Shown one piece after another: positions 1 through 7,543 of a stretch of 19,511 nucleotides of DNA. This DNA comes from Candidatus Effluviviaceae Genus I sp. (GTDB lineage: Bacteria; Joyebacterota; Joyebacteria; Joyebacterales; Joyebacteraceae). Within the stretch, counting starts at the first letter, position 1, and every line of letters begins with the position of its first letter. The stretch spans positions 1 to 19,511 of the forward strand of contig VGIX01000034.1 in the NCBI GenBank assembly GCA_016867725.1, in the 5' to 3' direction. Both the position numbers and the translations under genes were made by a program. The notes below the pieces were generated by a model that ran no database searches, was not told where the DNA came from, and saw only the letters and a list, made by a program, of their open reading frames with translations.

Positions 1-645
1 GATGCGCGCGACGTGGTCGGCCATCTCGTCGGCGGTCGCGGCGGCAAACAGGTCGCGCAGCCCGCCCGTCACGCCGACGCCCCGGAACGCCGTCGTCATC
101 TCGTCGCCCTCGCCGGCGACGGCGCCCACGGCGAACTCCGCCTTCGTGTCCTCGATGTGCGCGTCCGCGCCGTCCGTGGAGACGATCCACTTGCGGTCCA
201 CGATCTCCGAGTACCGCGCCGAGGCGGACCTGATCGCCGCGGACGACGCGCGGATGCGCGCCTCCGCCCCGACCGCGAGCGCCGTCTTCTCCTCGGTCGA
301 GCGCGCGGCGAGATCGGCGGCGTCGCCGGTCCGGAAGTCGCCGACGGCCAGCGCGCAGTCCTGAAGGCGCGCGACGCGCCTCGACCGCCCGGCGGACGAC
401 GCGCGCGCGGCGGCGACCGCGTCGTGCGCGGCGCGCGCGACGTCCGCGCGCTCGAACGACGCGGCGCTCGAGAACCCCCAGGTGCCGTCCACGAGCACGC
501 GCGCGCCGACGCCACTCACCGTTCGGAAAGCGGCCGACTCGACGACGCCCTTCCGCACGAGCACGGACAGCGCCCGCCGCTCGTGCGCGCGGAGCTCGAG
601 CCAGCCCGCGTGGTTCGCCACAATGTCCTGCAGGACGTCCCGCAT
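1..645 (-). CDS. TldD/PmbA-family metalloprotease, N-terminal part (3' end outside window)
   Basis: The first 215 codons of a minus-strand gene are visible, and its C-terminal part lies beyond base 1. The family comprises TldD and PmbA, zinc proteases that act on modified peptides and unfolded substrates, usually as heterodimers in the cytoplasm. The visible part matches the N-terminal domain: an opening helix, then a stretch reading T-V-S-G-V-G-A-R-V-L-V-D-G-T-W-G-F-S-S-A at about residues 42-61. This resembles the family pattern in which a conserved G-x-R-V-x-x-D-G-x-W-G-F-A-S segment follows the substrate-facing strand. The HExxxH zinc motif of TldD would lie further on, so I cannot tell an active TldD from a PmbA-like partner. 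The start is ATG at 645, preceded by GGGAG about six bases upstream. It lies 71 bp downstream of the amylase gene on the same strand. Family assignment is fairly secure; subtype is not. Confidence 0.8.
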   Translation of the reverse strand, partial: MRDVLQDIVANHAGWLELRAHERRALSVLVRKGVVESAAFRTVSGVGARVLVDGTWGFSSAASFERADVARAAHDAVAAARASSAGRSRRVARLQDCALAVGDFRTGDAADLAARSTEEKTALAVGAEARIRASSAAIRSASARYSEIVDRKWIVSTDGADAHIEDTKAEFAVGAVAGEGDEMTTAFRGVGVTGGLRDLFAAATADEMADHVARI

Positions 646-716
646 GCCACACTCCCGCTCGCCGAGCGCCGCCCGCGCGCCCGGCCCGGCCTCGCGCTCG
701 GCTCCTCGCCCGCGCG

Positions 717-3041
717 TCACCTCTCGCCGACGAACACCCGCCCCGAGAGCGGGGGGAGCGTGACGGCGAGCGTCCCGTCCGCGCCGACCTCGACGCGCTC
801 GCCGCTCAGGGCGTCTTCGAACGCCGCCGGCCGCCCGCCGCCCTCGACCGGCACGGCCACGGTGGCATGCTCGCCGCCCGCGTTCAGCACGACGACGGCC
901 TGCTCCCCTTCGTGTGCCCTCCGGTAGGCGTACACGCGTCCCTCCGCGAGAAGCGTCTCGAACGAGCCGTGCGCGAAACAGGCGTGCCCGCGCCTCACGG
1001 CCGCGAGCCGTCGCACGAGGTCGCGCACCTCGACGCGGCCGCCTTCCTCCCGCCAGGTCCAGCGGAACGGCCGCCTGCAGTCCGGGTCGCCTCCCCCCTC
1101 CATCGCGATCTCGTCGCCGTAGTAGATGGTCGGCGCCCCGACGTAGGTCATGGCGAACAAGAACGCGAGCTTGAGCTTCCGGACGTCACCGCCGACCGTC
1201 GTGAGGAAGCGCTCGGTGTCGTGACTGCCGATGAGGTTCATCATCGCGCGGACGCCCTGGTCCGGGTAGATGAGCCTGCCGGGTGCGAGCGCGCGGTCGA
1301 AGGCCGCGGCGTCGATTCTCCCCCGCGCGATGAAGTCGAGCACGGGGTCGCGGAAGAACTTGTAGTTCATGACCGCGTCGAAGCCGCGCCCGTGAACCCA
1401 CTCCGGCGACGGCCCCCACAGCTCGCCCACGATGTACGCGTCGCCCTTCGCGCGCCGCACGCGCTCCCGGAAGAGCTCCCAGAACCACGGCGGGACCTCG
1501 CCGGCCACGTCGAGCCGGAAGCCGTCCACGCCGGCCTCGGTCAGCCAGGAGACCGCCGCCGCGAGCAGGTGCTCGACGACGGACCAGTTGGGCCGCGCGT
1601 CCTCGATCCTGTGCGCGCCGTGCTCGTCGCCGCTTCTCCGCGAGAGGTCGAAGTTGAGGTTCGGCATCTGGCCGTACCCCCACCAGCAGTCGTAATGGTC
1701 GGTCGCGCGCGGCGGCGTCGACACGAGGTCGCCGGGGACGGGCCACGCCGCCCACTCGTACCAGTCCCAGGTCGGCGAGGCCCTGCCCCTCAGCCTCGCG
1801 TCGGTGAACGCCCAGAACGTGTGCCCGGTGTGGTTGTACGCGAGGTCCATCACGACCCGGATGCCGCGGTCGTGGCACGCGCGTACGAACGCGGCGAACT
1901 CCCCGTTCGTGCCGAGGTGTGGGTCGATGCGCATGTACGAGGCCGCGTCGTACTTGTGGTTGCTTCTGGCCTCGAAGAGCGGATTGAAGTAGATGGCGGT
2001 GACGCCGAGGTCCGACAGGTAGTCGAGGTTGCGCCGGACGCCCGCGATGTCGCCGCCGTAGAACGAGTACCAGTCCGGCTTGCCGTCGGTCCGGTACGGG
2101 CTCGTCGAGAGGCCGGCGACGTCGTACCAGTCGCGGACGAGGTGGAAGTGCTCCTCGTTCGTCCTCCCCGACGGCGGGAGGTCGCGCGCCCCGTCGTAGT
2201 ACCACTCGGAGAAGTCAGGGTCGTTCGACGGATCGCCGTTGGCGAACCGCTCCGGGAAGATCTGGTAGAAAACCGCCTCGCGGGCCCATGCCGGTGTCTC
2301 GAAGACCGCCACCTCGGCGGGATCGACGCGGAAGGACCCAGACGCCTGCGCGACCGGCGCGAACCCGTTCGGCCCGAGGGACAGCGGCGCGCCGCCGTCC
2401 TCGAACACGAACCGGTACGCCGTGATCGCCCCGCCCGGGAGCTCCGCGTCGGCGGTGTAGTAGTCGTGCGTGCCGTCGCTGTCGAAGCGCGTCATCGGCA
2501 CGACCGTCTCGCGTCCGTCCCTGAGGAGCACGAGCCCGACCGACGCGACGTCCCCTGCCCACGCGCGCACGCGGAACGTCGTCACGCCGGAGGCGGACAC
2601 AGCGAGCTCCCACGCCCGCTGCGCGTGCCCAAGACCGTCGGTCAGAATGGCCCCGTCCCCGCGCCCGAGAACGACCTCATCGAAGGAGTCGTCCACGACG
2701 ATCACGGAGTTCCGCCCGCCGAAGCCGTCGGGATGGAACTCGCGGGCGGTCTCGTCCGTGATCCACTCGCCGTCCGCGACGAACTTGTACTGGTAGCGGC
2801 CGGGCGCCAGCGGCACGACGACCCTGAACGCGTCGCCGTCGCGCGCCATGGGGGTGGCGTCCACGCTCCAGCCGTTGAACTCGGCCGCGAGGAACGCATG
2901 GCGCTTCTCGGCCGCCGGGCGGAAGACGAAGGGGACCTTCCTGAGTTGCCCCGCGCCTGCCGCCGACGCCAGCGCGGCCGCCGCAAGGAGCGCGAGCAGG
3001 ACCGCCGCCGGCCCCGCAGCGACCGCCCGTCGGAATCGCAT
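717..3041 (-). CDS. Exported GH13 alpha-amylase/neopullulanase-like enzyme with N-terminal glycan-binding modules
   Basis: This is an exported starch- or maltodextrin-hydrolysing enzyme of about 774 residues. From ATG 3041 it begins with a Sec-type signal peptide (Arg-rich start, long Ala/Leu core, cleavage near residue 30). Residue numbers below count from an alternative TTG start at 3047. Residues 38-118 resemble an AMPK/CBM48-type glycogen-binding domain (AEFNGW, then PGRYQYKFVADGEW). Residues 140-245 resemble the Ig-like N-domain of cyclomaltodextrinases (CBM34). The GH13 barrel (about 250-690) has all four conserved regions: DLAYNH 401-406, GFRLDVAGE with nucleophile D513, GELWG with acid/base E542, and SHD 608-610. 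A beta-rich C-terminal domain ends the protein. The order and the NLIGSHDTER segment fit the GH13_20 (neopullulanase/cyclomaltodextrinase) group. GGAGG lies 5 nt from the TTG and 11 nt from the ATG, so the start is uncertain by two codons. It follows the flavoprotein gene by about 40 bp. Confidence 0.93.
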   Translation of the reverse strand: MRFRRAVAAGPAAVLLALLAAAALASAAGAGQLRKVPFVFRPAAEKRHAFLAAEFNGWSVDATPMARDGDAFRVVVPLAPGRYQYKFVADGEWITDETAREFHPDGFGGRNSVIVVDDSFDEVVLGRGDGAILTDGLGHAQRAWELAVSASGVTTFRVRAWAGDVASVGLVLLRDGRETVVPMTRFDSDGTHDYYTADAELPGGAITAYRFVFEDGGAPLSLGPNGFAPVAQASGSFRVDPAEVAVFETPAWAREAVFYQIFPERFANGDPSNDPDFSEWYYDGARDLPPSGRTNEEHFHLVRDWYDVAGLSTSPYRTDGKPDWYSFYGGDIAGVRRNLDYLSDLGVTAIYFNPLFEARSNHKYDAASYMRIDPHLGTNGEFAAFVRACHDRGIRVVMDLAYNHTGHTFWAFTDARLRGRASPTWDWYEWAAWPVPGDLVSTPPRATDHYDCWWGYGQMPNLNFDLSRRSGDEHGAHRIEDARPNWSVVEHLLAAAVSWLTEAGVDGFRLDVAGEVPPWFWELFRERVRRAKGDAYIVGELWGPSPEWVHGRGFDAVMNYKFFRDPVLDFIARGRIDAAAFDRALAPGRLIYPDQGVRAMMNLIGSHDTERFLTTVGGDVRKLKLAFLFAMTYVGAPTIYYGDEIAMEGGGDPDCRRPFRWTWREEGGRVEVRDLVRRLAAVRRGHACFAHGSFETLLAEGRVYAYRRAHEGEQAVVVLNAGGEHATVAVPVEGGGRPAAFEDALSGERVEVGADGTLAVTLPPLSGRVFVGER

Positions 3042-3081
3042 CGTCAATGGAACCTCCCGGGCCTGGCCGCGCGGACGACGC

Positions 3082-4299
3082 TCACGCCGCCTTGAGGGTC
3101 GCGGCGTAGTCGAAGTCCTCGCGCACGATGGCCTCGCCGTGGCGCTCGACGGAGATGGCCCTCTCGATCATCGCGCCGAGCTCGCGGACCCCCTTCCGCG
3201 AGCCGATCACGATGGCGCCGATCACAATGCCGTCCTTCGTCACGACCTTGCGGTACCGGCGCCCGTCCGCGTCTTCCTCGACGAACTCCTCGCACGCCGC
3301 GTCCGGACACGACGGGACGCCGGCGGAGAACACGTCGACGCCCGTGATCTTGAGCGTGGCGGACGGCACGACCTCGCAGCGCTTCGGCGACTCGTCGCCC
3401 GCGATCGAGCGGCCGGCGGCGTCCGCCTGCGCGAGGGCGACGGGGACGATCCCCCAGCTTCGCCCGTTGTGCACGGCGACGTCGCCGGCGGCGAAGACGT
3501 CCGGAACGCTCGACCGCATGTCGCAGTCCACGACCACGCCGCGGTCGACCTCGACGCCGCTGCCCGCGAGGAACCCCGACGAACAGCGGACGCCCGTCGC
3601 GCAAAGCGCCAGGTCGGCCGGGAGCAGCGCACCTCCTTCGAGCTCCACACCGGTCACTCGCGAGCCGCCCTTCACCGCGACGGTCTTCCCGCGCCTGGCG
3701 ATGCTGATGCCCAGGCCCTCGATGAAGCGCTCGAGCACGGCGGCCCCGCGCTCGTCGAGCTGCCGAGGCAGGAGCCGGCCGGAGTTCTCCACGACGGTCA
3801 CCTCAAGCCCGCGCGTCCGAAGCGCCCGCGCGCACTCGAGCCCGAGAAGGCCGGCCCCGATGACGACGGCCGCGTTCGAGCGCGACGCCCAGTCGCGGAC
3901 GGCGAGCGCGTCGTCCGCCGTCCGGAGGCTGAGGACGCCGGGCGTCGTAACCCCGTGGATCGGCGGCACGAACGGGTCCGAGCCGCTCGCGATGAGCAGC
4001 CGGTCGTACGGCACGGCCGCGCCGTCGTCGAGAACGACGCGCCGCGCGGCTGTGTCAACCGAGCTCACGGCGCGCGACAGGTGTACCTCGATGCGCCGGG
4101 ACTCGTACCACTCGGGGGGATTGGCGAGGATGTCGGGGATCTCCAGCGAGCCGGCGAGCACCTCGGGCAGGCGCGGCCTGTAGTAGTAGTGGTAGGGCTC
4201 GCGCGTGTAGACGGAGATCCCGGCGTCGGGGGTGCGCTCCCGAATGACGCGCGCCGCCGTCACGCCGGCGACGCCGTTGCCGACGATGACCACGTTCAC
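3082..4299 (-). CDS. FAD-dependent pyridine nucleotide-disulfide oxidoreductase (NADH:rubredoxin reductase type)
   Basis: This 405-residue flavoprotein most likely passes electrons from NAD(P)H to the rubredoxin encoded directly upstream. It has a first Rossmann motif VGNGVAG (residues 6-12) for FAD, a second GAGLLG (148-153) for NAD(P)H, and the FAD-binding segment DVFAAGD (267-273). The C-terminal domain contains LKITGVDVFSAG (316-327), typical of the rubredoxin reductase and nitrite reductase NirB-type branch. There is no redox-active CxxxxC disulfide in the N-terminal FAD domain, so it is not a glutathione- or lipoamide-reductase type enzyme. A CPDAAC sequence at 331-336 in the C-terminal domain is unusual and of unknown meaning. 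I chose GTG 4299 because GGGAGG lies about ten bases upstream and the Rossmann strand begins at once. The open frame extends upstream into the rubredoxin gene, which argues against earlier starts. The rubredoxin stop lies 29 bp upstream. Confidence 0.88.
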   Translation of the reverse strand: MNVVIVGNGVAGVTAARVIRERTPDAGISVYTREPYHYYYRPRLPEVLAGSLEIPDILANPPEWYESRRIEVHLSRAVSSVDTAARRVVLDDGAAVPYDRLLIASGSDPFVPPIHGVTTPGVLSLRTADDALAVRDWASRSNAAVVIGAGLLGLECARALRTRGLEVTVVENSGRLLPRQLDERGAAVLERFIEGLGISIARRGKTVAVKGGSRVTGVELEGGALLPADLALCATGVRCSSGFLAGSGVEVDRGVVVDCDMRSSVPDVFAAGDVAVHNGRSWGIVPVALAQADAAGRSIAGDESPKRCEVVPSATLKITGVDVFSAGVPSCPDAACEEFVEEDADGRRYRKVVTKDGIVIGAIVIGSRKGVRELGAMIERAISVERHGEAIVREDFDYAATLKAA

Positions 4300-4328
4300 G
4301 GGCTTCCGACCTCCCACTGCGCGGGGGT

Positions 4329-4487
4329 TCAGGCTTCCTCGAACTGGTCCTTGCCGGCGCCGCAGATCGGGCACACCCAGTCGTCGGGGAGGCTCTCGAA
4401 GGGAGTGTTCGGTGACACCCCGCTGTCGGGATCACCGACCGCGGGATCGTACACGTAGCCGCAGATGAGGCACCTGTACTTCCTCAT
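4329..4487 (-). CDS. rub: Rubredoxin
   Basis: This 52-residue protein is a classic rubredoxin: a small cytoplasmic one-electron carrier with a single iron bound by four cysteines. The first pair is C6-L-I-C9 followed by GYVYDP, and the second pair is C39-P-I-C42 followed by [29 protein letters not shown] between them is the standard family core. Length and spacing match stand-alone rubredoxins exactly. Its ATG overlaps the TGA of the rubrerythrin-like gene (ATGA at 4484-4487), so the two are probably translationally coupled, with a GGGGAGGG tract inside the upstream gene acting as ribosome binding site. The flavoprotein gene starts 29 bp downstream. The natural role is to carry electrons from the flavoprotein to the diiron protein. 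Confidence 0.97.
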   Translation of the reverse strand: MRKYRCLICGYVYDPAVGDPDSGVSPNTPFESLPDDWVCPICGAGKDQFEEA

Positions 4488-5002
4488 CGCTTGCCCTCCC
4501 CGCGGCCGCTCTGCTTCCGCAGCGCCTCGAGCCGCTTCGAGATCTGGACGACGTGGCTCTTCTCTTCAGCGACGAGCCGCGCGAGGGCCTCGCGGGCCGA
4601 GCGCTTCTTGTTCGCCTTGTAGGCCTCGGTGTAGTAGAGCACCGCGTCCTTCTCCACCCGGAGCGCGAGCTCGAGGGCCGACTCCGGGTCGAACGTCATG
4701 CGACCGAGCTTCTCCATCTCCCGAAGGTCGCGGAAGATGCCCCCGTCCACGATCGAGCACACGTACCGCGACACGTCCTCGTCCTGCTCGACGGGCGCGG
4801 CGCCCATCCCCCCCGCCGTCTTCATCTGCATCGACTCGAAGTAGGCGTAGTGCGCCTTCTCGTCCTTCGCGAGGCGCTGGAAGACGCGCTTCGTCTGCGG
4901 GTCCTCGGCCTTCTCGGCCATCTTCGAGTAGAACTCGAGGCCCGCCTGCTCGATGCACAGCCCGACTCGGTAGACCTCATCCTCATTGAGGTACTGGATC
5001 AT
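4484..5002 (-). CDS. Rubrerythrin-like ferritin-fold diiron protein without a rubredoxin domain
   Basis: This 172-residue four-helix-bundle protein is probably a peroxide-reducing enzyme in the cytoplasm. It carries the duplicated diiron ligand pattern: E18 with E48-K-A-H51 in the first helix pair, and E117 with E147-K-S-H150 in the second. Each E-to-ExxH spacing is 30 residues, as in ferritin-like proteins. It lacks the C-terminal rubredoxin domain of classical rubrerythrin. The separate rubredoxin gene, overlapping its stop codon by ATGA, presumably supplies that function. I chose ATG 5002 because AAGGAGGAGG lies six bases upstream; the frame upstream of it is Arg-rich and not protein-like. 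A TTGACA-containing promoter lies about 100 bp upstream. A role in oxidative-stress defence is inferred from the family and neighbours. Membrane-free sulerythrin- or symerythrin-like proteins are alternatives within the same superfamily. Confidence 0.9.
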   Translation of the reverse strand: MIQYLNEDEVYRVGLCIEQAGLEFYSKMAEKAEDPQTKRVFQRLAKDEKAHYAYFESMQMKTAGGMGAAPVEQDEDVSRYVCSIVDGGIFRDLREMEKLGRMTFDPESALELALRVEKDAVLYYTEAYKANKKRSAREALARLVAEEKSHVVQISKRLEALRKQSGRGEGKR

Positions 5003-5099
5003 CCGACGCCTCCTCCTTCGAACCGCGACGCCTTCACAACCCGGTCTCGTCCAGACGGCCCCGCACCGCGAGCATCTGCGCGACCGACTTCTGCATGCG

Positions 5100-5129
5100 A
5101 GGCTATCCAAGCGGATGCATGGATGTCAA
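5100..5129 (-). promoter_or_regulatory. Candidate sigma70-type promoter for the rubrerythrin-rubredoxin-reductase operon
   Basis: On the minus strand TTGACA (5129-5124) is a perfect -35 hexamer. An 18-bp spacer separates it from TAGCCT (5105-5100), a weak -10 that keeps the key T, A and final T. Transcription would start near 5093 and give a leader of about 90 nt before ATG 5002. The weak -10 could indicate activator dependence. No convincing PerR- or Fur-type box is visible. Confidence 0.45.
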
Positions 5130-5694
5130 CAGGAGCGTCCGCGGAACGGGGCGACCTGCGGACATAGTGAGGCCTCCGAGAGCACGGTCATGTTCGAGCT
5201 GGGCTGCGGCTGACGCTGACTGCCTACCACCGTCTATTCTAGCCCGTCTTCGCTGACGTGCCCCCAGAGGCCTGGTCAAGAACGCTGCGGCCGACGGATG
5301 ACTCCGTCGGCCGCGTGTTCACATCGTGTCTCCCCCGTGGGTGACCGCGAGGCGCGTGCCCGCGTCGCACACACACGCCGCGCGTCGGGTCGCGGCCTGC
5401 GGTGCTTCAGCCACCGGGACGCACCCACTTCGATCCGTCCAAACGACTGCTGCGGGATCGAACATCGTCGCTGTCGCTCCTGCGCTGCTCTGTCGAATCC
5501 CCGGTTGTCGCGCGAGACGCTCGTTCGGAGGTCCGGACGCTCTGTCACTCGGTCTCTGCTCTGGTGGACGCAACCATTCGTAACCCCGTGGGCGGCTCCG
5601 GTCAAGAGATTTCCCCATGCGTCACCTGCTCGAACTCGGTGAGAGGACGCTGTTGCCCGGGGCCATCGTGAATGGCAGAACACTAATCCACAAC
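5130..5694. other. Long non-coding divergent intergenic region
   Basis: About 565 bp between the two divergent promoters holds no convincing gene. Open frames here are Arg/Ser/Cys-rich, match no family, and overlap on opposite strands. Base composition is visibly less GC-rich than the flanking genes. I looked for tRNA T-arms, 5S/6S-like folds and known riboswitch cores and found none. The one strong structure is the hairpin at 5281-5319, listed separately. The space could hide a small RNA or a decayed gene. Confidence 0.5.
5281..5319. other. Very stable inverted repeat (hairpin) in the divergent intergenic region
   Basis: GCGGCCGACGGA (5287-5298) and TCCGTCGGCCGC (5303-5314) are perfect reverse complements around a TGAC tetraloop. 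After a bulged T at 5286, the flanks AACGC and GTGTT pair further with one G-T wobble, giving 17 pairs in total. No T-tract follows on either strand, so it is not a canonical intrinsic terminator. No gene ends beside it. Confidence 0.7.
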
Positions 5695-5723
5695 TTGCCC
5701 ATCCCCGGTCCATGGCGCATAAT
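5695..5723 (+). promoter_or_regulatory. Promoter of the ABC/Gld-like operon
   Basis: TTGCCC (5695-5700) and CATAAT (5718-5723) are separated by exactly 17 bp, a good match to the housekeeping promoter consensus (four and five of six positions). Transcription would start near 5730, about 32 nt before the ATG at 5762. The -10 element stands out as AT-rich in this GC-rich sequence. Confidence 0.65.
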
Positions 5724-5731
5724 GGCGTCGA

Positions 5732-5746
5732 GCACCTGACCGGTGC
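5732..5746 (+). promoter_or_regulatory. Short leader hairpin before the ABC ATPase ribosome binding site
   Basis: GCACC (5732-5736) pairs with GGTGC (5742-5746) across a TGACC loop, immediately after the predicted transcription start and four bases before the GGAG ribosome binding site at 5751. It could stabilise the mRNA 5' end. A regulatory role is only a guess. Confidence 0.35.
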
Positions 5747-5761
5747 GCTTGGAGAGCCCCG

Positions 5762-6823
5762 ATGCCCCACCATGCCGGCCCGTCAGCCCAGAGCACCGAA
5801 CCTGAACGCGGGCCGGTTGTGAGCCTCCGCGGCATCACGAAGCGCTTCGGGACGGTCGCCGCCGCGGAGGACGTGTCCTTCGACGTGTTCGGGGGCGAGG
5901 TCGTCGGCTTCCTGGGACCGAACGGCGCCGGCAAGACGACGACGATGCGGATCCTCGCGTGCTACATCGCGCCGGACTCCGGAAGCGCGACCGTGGCAGG
6001 CCATGACATCCGCGATGAGGCGCTCGAGGTGCGCCGCCGCATCGGATACCTCCCGGAGAGCGCGCCGCTCTACCTCGACCTCTCCGTCTCCGAGCACCTG
6101 TCGTTCATCGCCGAGCTTCGCGGCATCCGCGGCCGCGAAGCCGTCGCGCGCATCGGCCGGATGATCGACGTGTGCGGGCTTGCCGACGTCGTCCACAGGG
6201 ATGTCGGAGAGCTGTCCAAGGGCTACCGCCAGCGCGTCGGCCTCGCGTGCACGCTCGTTCACGACCCCGACGTCCTCATCCTCGATGAGCCGACGACGGG
6301 GCTCGATCCGTCCCAGATCGTAGAGGTCCGGGAGCTCGTGAAGCGCATCGGCAGGGAGAAGACCGTCATCCTGTCGACGCACATCCTCCCCGAGGTCGAG
6401 GCCGTCGCCGACCGCGTCGTGATCATCGCCGACGGCCGGATCCGGGCCAGCGGGACCCCCGACCAGCTTTCGCGGGCAGCCGCGGGAAGCAGAGCGCTGC
6501 GCGTGTCGCTCCGCGCCCCCGAAGCGCGGGCGCTCGAGGCGCTCTCGGCCCTGGCGCAGGACGGCGACGCCCGGAAGATGAGCGACGACGCGGACGGCTT
6601 CGCCACGTATCGCGTCGCGGGCGGCGACCTCGCGTCCTTGTCCGACGCGGTGTACGAGCTGGCGAGGGAGCAGGACTGGCCTCTGCGCGCGCTCTCGCAG
6701 GAGAGCGCAGGTCTCGAGAGCGTCTTCCTCAGGCTCGCGATGCGGGACCCCGTGGACGAAGGGGACGGCGCCGGAGCACGTGGGTTCCCGACGGCTCGGC
6801 GCGAGGAGGACGGACGCCCATGA
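5762..6823 (+). CDS. ABC transporter ATP-binding protein (GldA/CcmA-like)
   Basis: This 353-residue cytoplasmic ATPase of an ABC-2 type transporter energises the membrane protein encoded next. All nucleotide-binding motifs are present: Walker A GPNGAGKT (52-59), signature LSKGYRQRVG (151-160), Walker B VLILDEP (171-177), D-loop GLDP (180-183) and H-loop H207. The Q-loop position reads LPES (97-100), with Glu instead of Gln, as is common in the GldA/CcmA branch. A C-terminal regulatory domain of about 120 residues follows the ATPase core, ending in a charged tail. ATG 5762 is preceded by GGAG seven bases upstream. The TGA overlaps the permease start (ATGA), so the two are coupled. The Gld-like partners make it a GldA-type ATPase, but the substrate is unknown and gliding motility should not be assumed. 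Confidence 0.93.
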   Translation: MPHHAGPSAQSTEPERGPVVSLRGITKRFGTVAAAEDVSFDVFGGEVVGFLGPNGAGKTTTMRILACYIAPDSGSATVAGHDIRDEALEVRRRIGYLPESAPLYLDLSVSEHLSFIAELRGIRGREAVARIGRMIDVCGLADVVHRDVGELSKGYRQRVGLACTLVHDPDVLILDEPTTGLDPSQIVEVRELVKRIGREKTVILSTHILPEVEAVADRVVIIADGRIRASGTPDQLSRAAAGSRALRVSLRAPEARALEALSALAQDGDARKMSDDADGFATYRVAGGDLASLSDAVYELAREQDWPLRALSQESAGLESVFLRLAMRDPVDEGDGAGARGFPTARREEDGRP

Positions 6824-7536
6824 CGTCGGCGATCGCGATCGCGAGGAAGGAACTGCGCGGGCATTTCAACTCCGCGGCGGGCTACGTCTTCCTGACTGCC
6901 TTCCTTCTTCTCACGTCGTGGTTCTTCTTCCGCAGCTTCTTCCTTGCCGGGCAGGCGACCCTCCGACCGTTCTTCTCGATGATGCCGTGGGTCTTCCTGC
7001 TGTTCGTCCCTGCGGCGGCCATGCGGTCGTGGGCGGAGGAGCGCAAGCTGGGGACCGACGAGGTCCTGCTCACGCTGCCCGTGAGGGACGGCGAGGCGGT
7101 TCTGGGGAAGTTCCTCGGCGGCCTCGGCTTCCTGTGCGTCGCGATCGCGCTCACCGCACCGGTTCCGGCGGTCCTGCTCGCGCTCGGTGACCCGGACCCG
7201 GGGCCTCTCGTCGGCGGGTACGCCGGGCTCGTGCTTCTCGGCGCGGCGTATCTCGCGATCTCGCTCTTCGCGTCGAGCCTCACGGAGAGCCAGGTCGTGG
7301 CGTTCGTCGTGGGGGCGTCCATGTCGTTCGCCCTCTTCATCGTCGGCGAGGATGTCGTGCTCGTGGCCGCGCCGCGATGGCTGGCGCCAGGACTTCGTTA
7401 CCTCGGCCTGGGACAGCACTTCGCGAGCATTTCGCGCGGCGTGTTGGACACGAGGGACCTCGTGTACTACGCGGTCGTCGTGGGGTTCTTCCTCTACGCG
7501 AACCTGAAGGCGGTCGAGGCGAGGAAGTGGAGGTAG
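6820..7536 (+). CDS. ABC-2 type permease, GldF-like
   Basis: This 238-residue inner-membrane protein has about six predicted membrane segments (around residues 20-40, 50-66, 92-125, 130-150, 155-180 and 215-230). The opening IARKELRGHFNSAAGYVF and the cytoplasmic segment MRSWAEERKLGTDEVLLTLPV (68-88) are hallmarks of GldF-type ABC-2 permeases, where this loop contacts the ATPase. It probably forms the translocation pathway with the ATPase encoded upstream, whose stop codon overlaps its ATG. GAGGAGG ten bases upstream serves as ribosome binding site. The following GldG-like gene begins eight bases after this stop, with its own GGAGG overlapping the end of this gene. The substrate is not indicated by the sequence. 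Confidence 0.9.
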   Translation: MTSAIAIARKELRGHFNSAAGYVFLTAFLLLTSWFFFRSFFLAGQATLRPFFSMMPWVFLLFVPAAAMRSWAEERKLGTDEVLLTLPVRDGEAVLGKFLGGLGFLCVAIALTAPVPAVLLALGDPDPGPLVGGYAGLVLLGAAYLAISLFASSLTESQVVAFVVGASMSFALFIVGEDVVLVAAPRWLAPGLRYLGLGQHFASISRGVLDTRDLVYYAVVVGFFLYANLKAVEARKWR

Positions 7537-7543
7537 GAAGCGG

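Noticed and set aside
867-3095. 742-codon plus-strand open frame opposite the amylase gene
   Set aside because: It is the antisense shadow of a GC-rich gene with all four GH13 motifs on the minus strand; the translation is Arg/Val/Pro-rich.
4300-4374. Longer start for the flavoprotein (25 extra residues)
   Set aside because: The extension overlaps the rubredoxin coding sequence, reads as Arg-rich, and lacks a better ribosome binding site than GTG 4299.
5440-5470. Minus-strand GTTCGATCCC resembling a tRNA T-loop
   Set aside because: The flanking bases do not pair into a T-arm, and no acceptor, D- or anticodon arms can be drawn around it.
5617-5740. Short plus-strand frame from ATG 5617 with a partly protein-like translation
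   Set aside because: It runs through the good promoter at 5695-5723, has no ribosome binding site and resembles no family.
5276-5773. Open frames of 80-165 codons on both strands of the divergent intergenic region
   Set aside because: They mutually overlap, have random-looking Arg/Ser/Cys-rich translations and no ribosome binding sites, and one overlaps the ABC ATPase start and its promoter.
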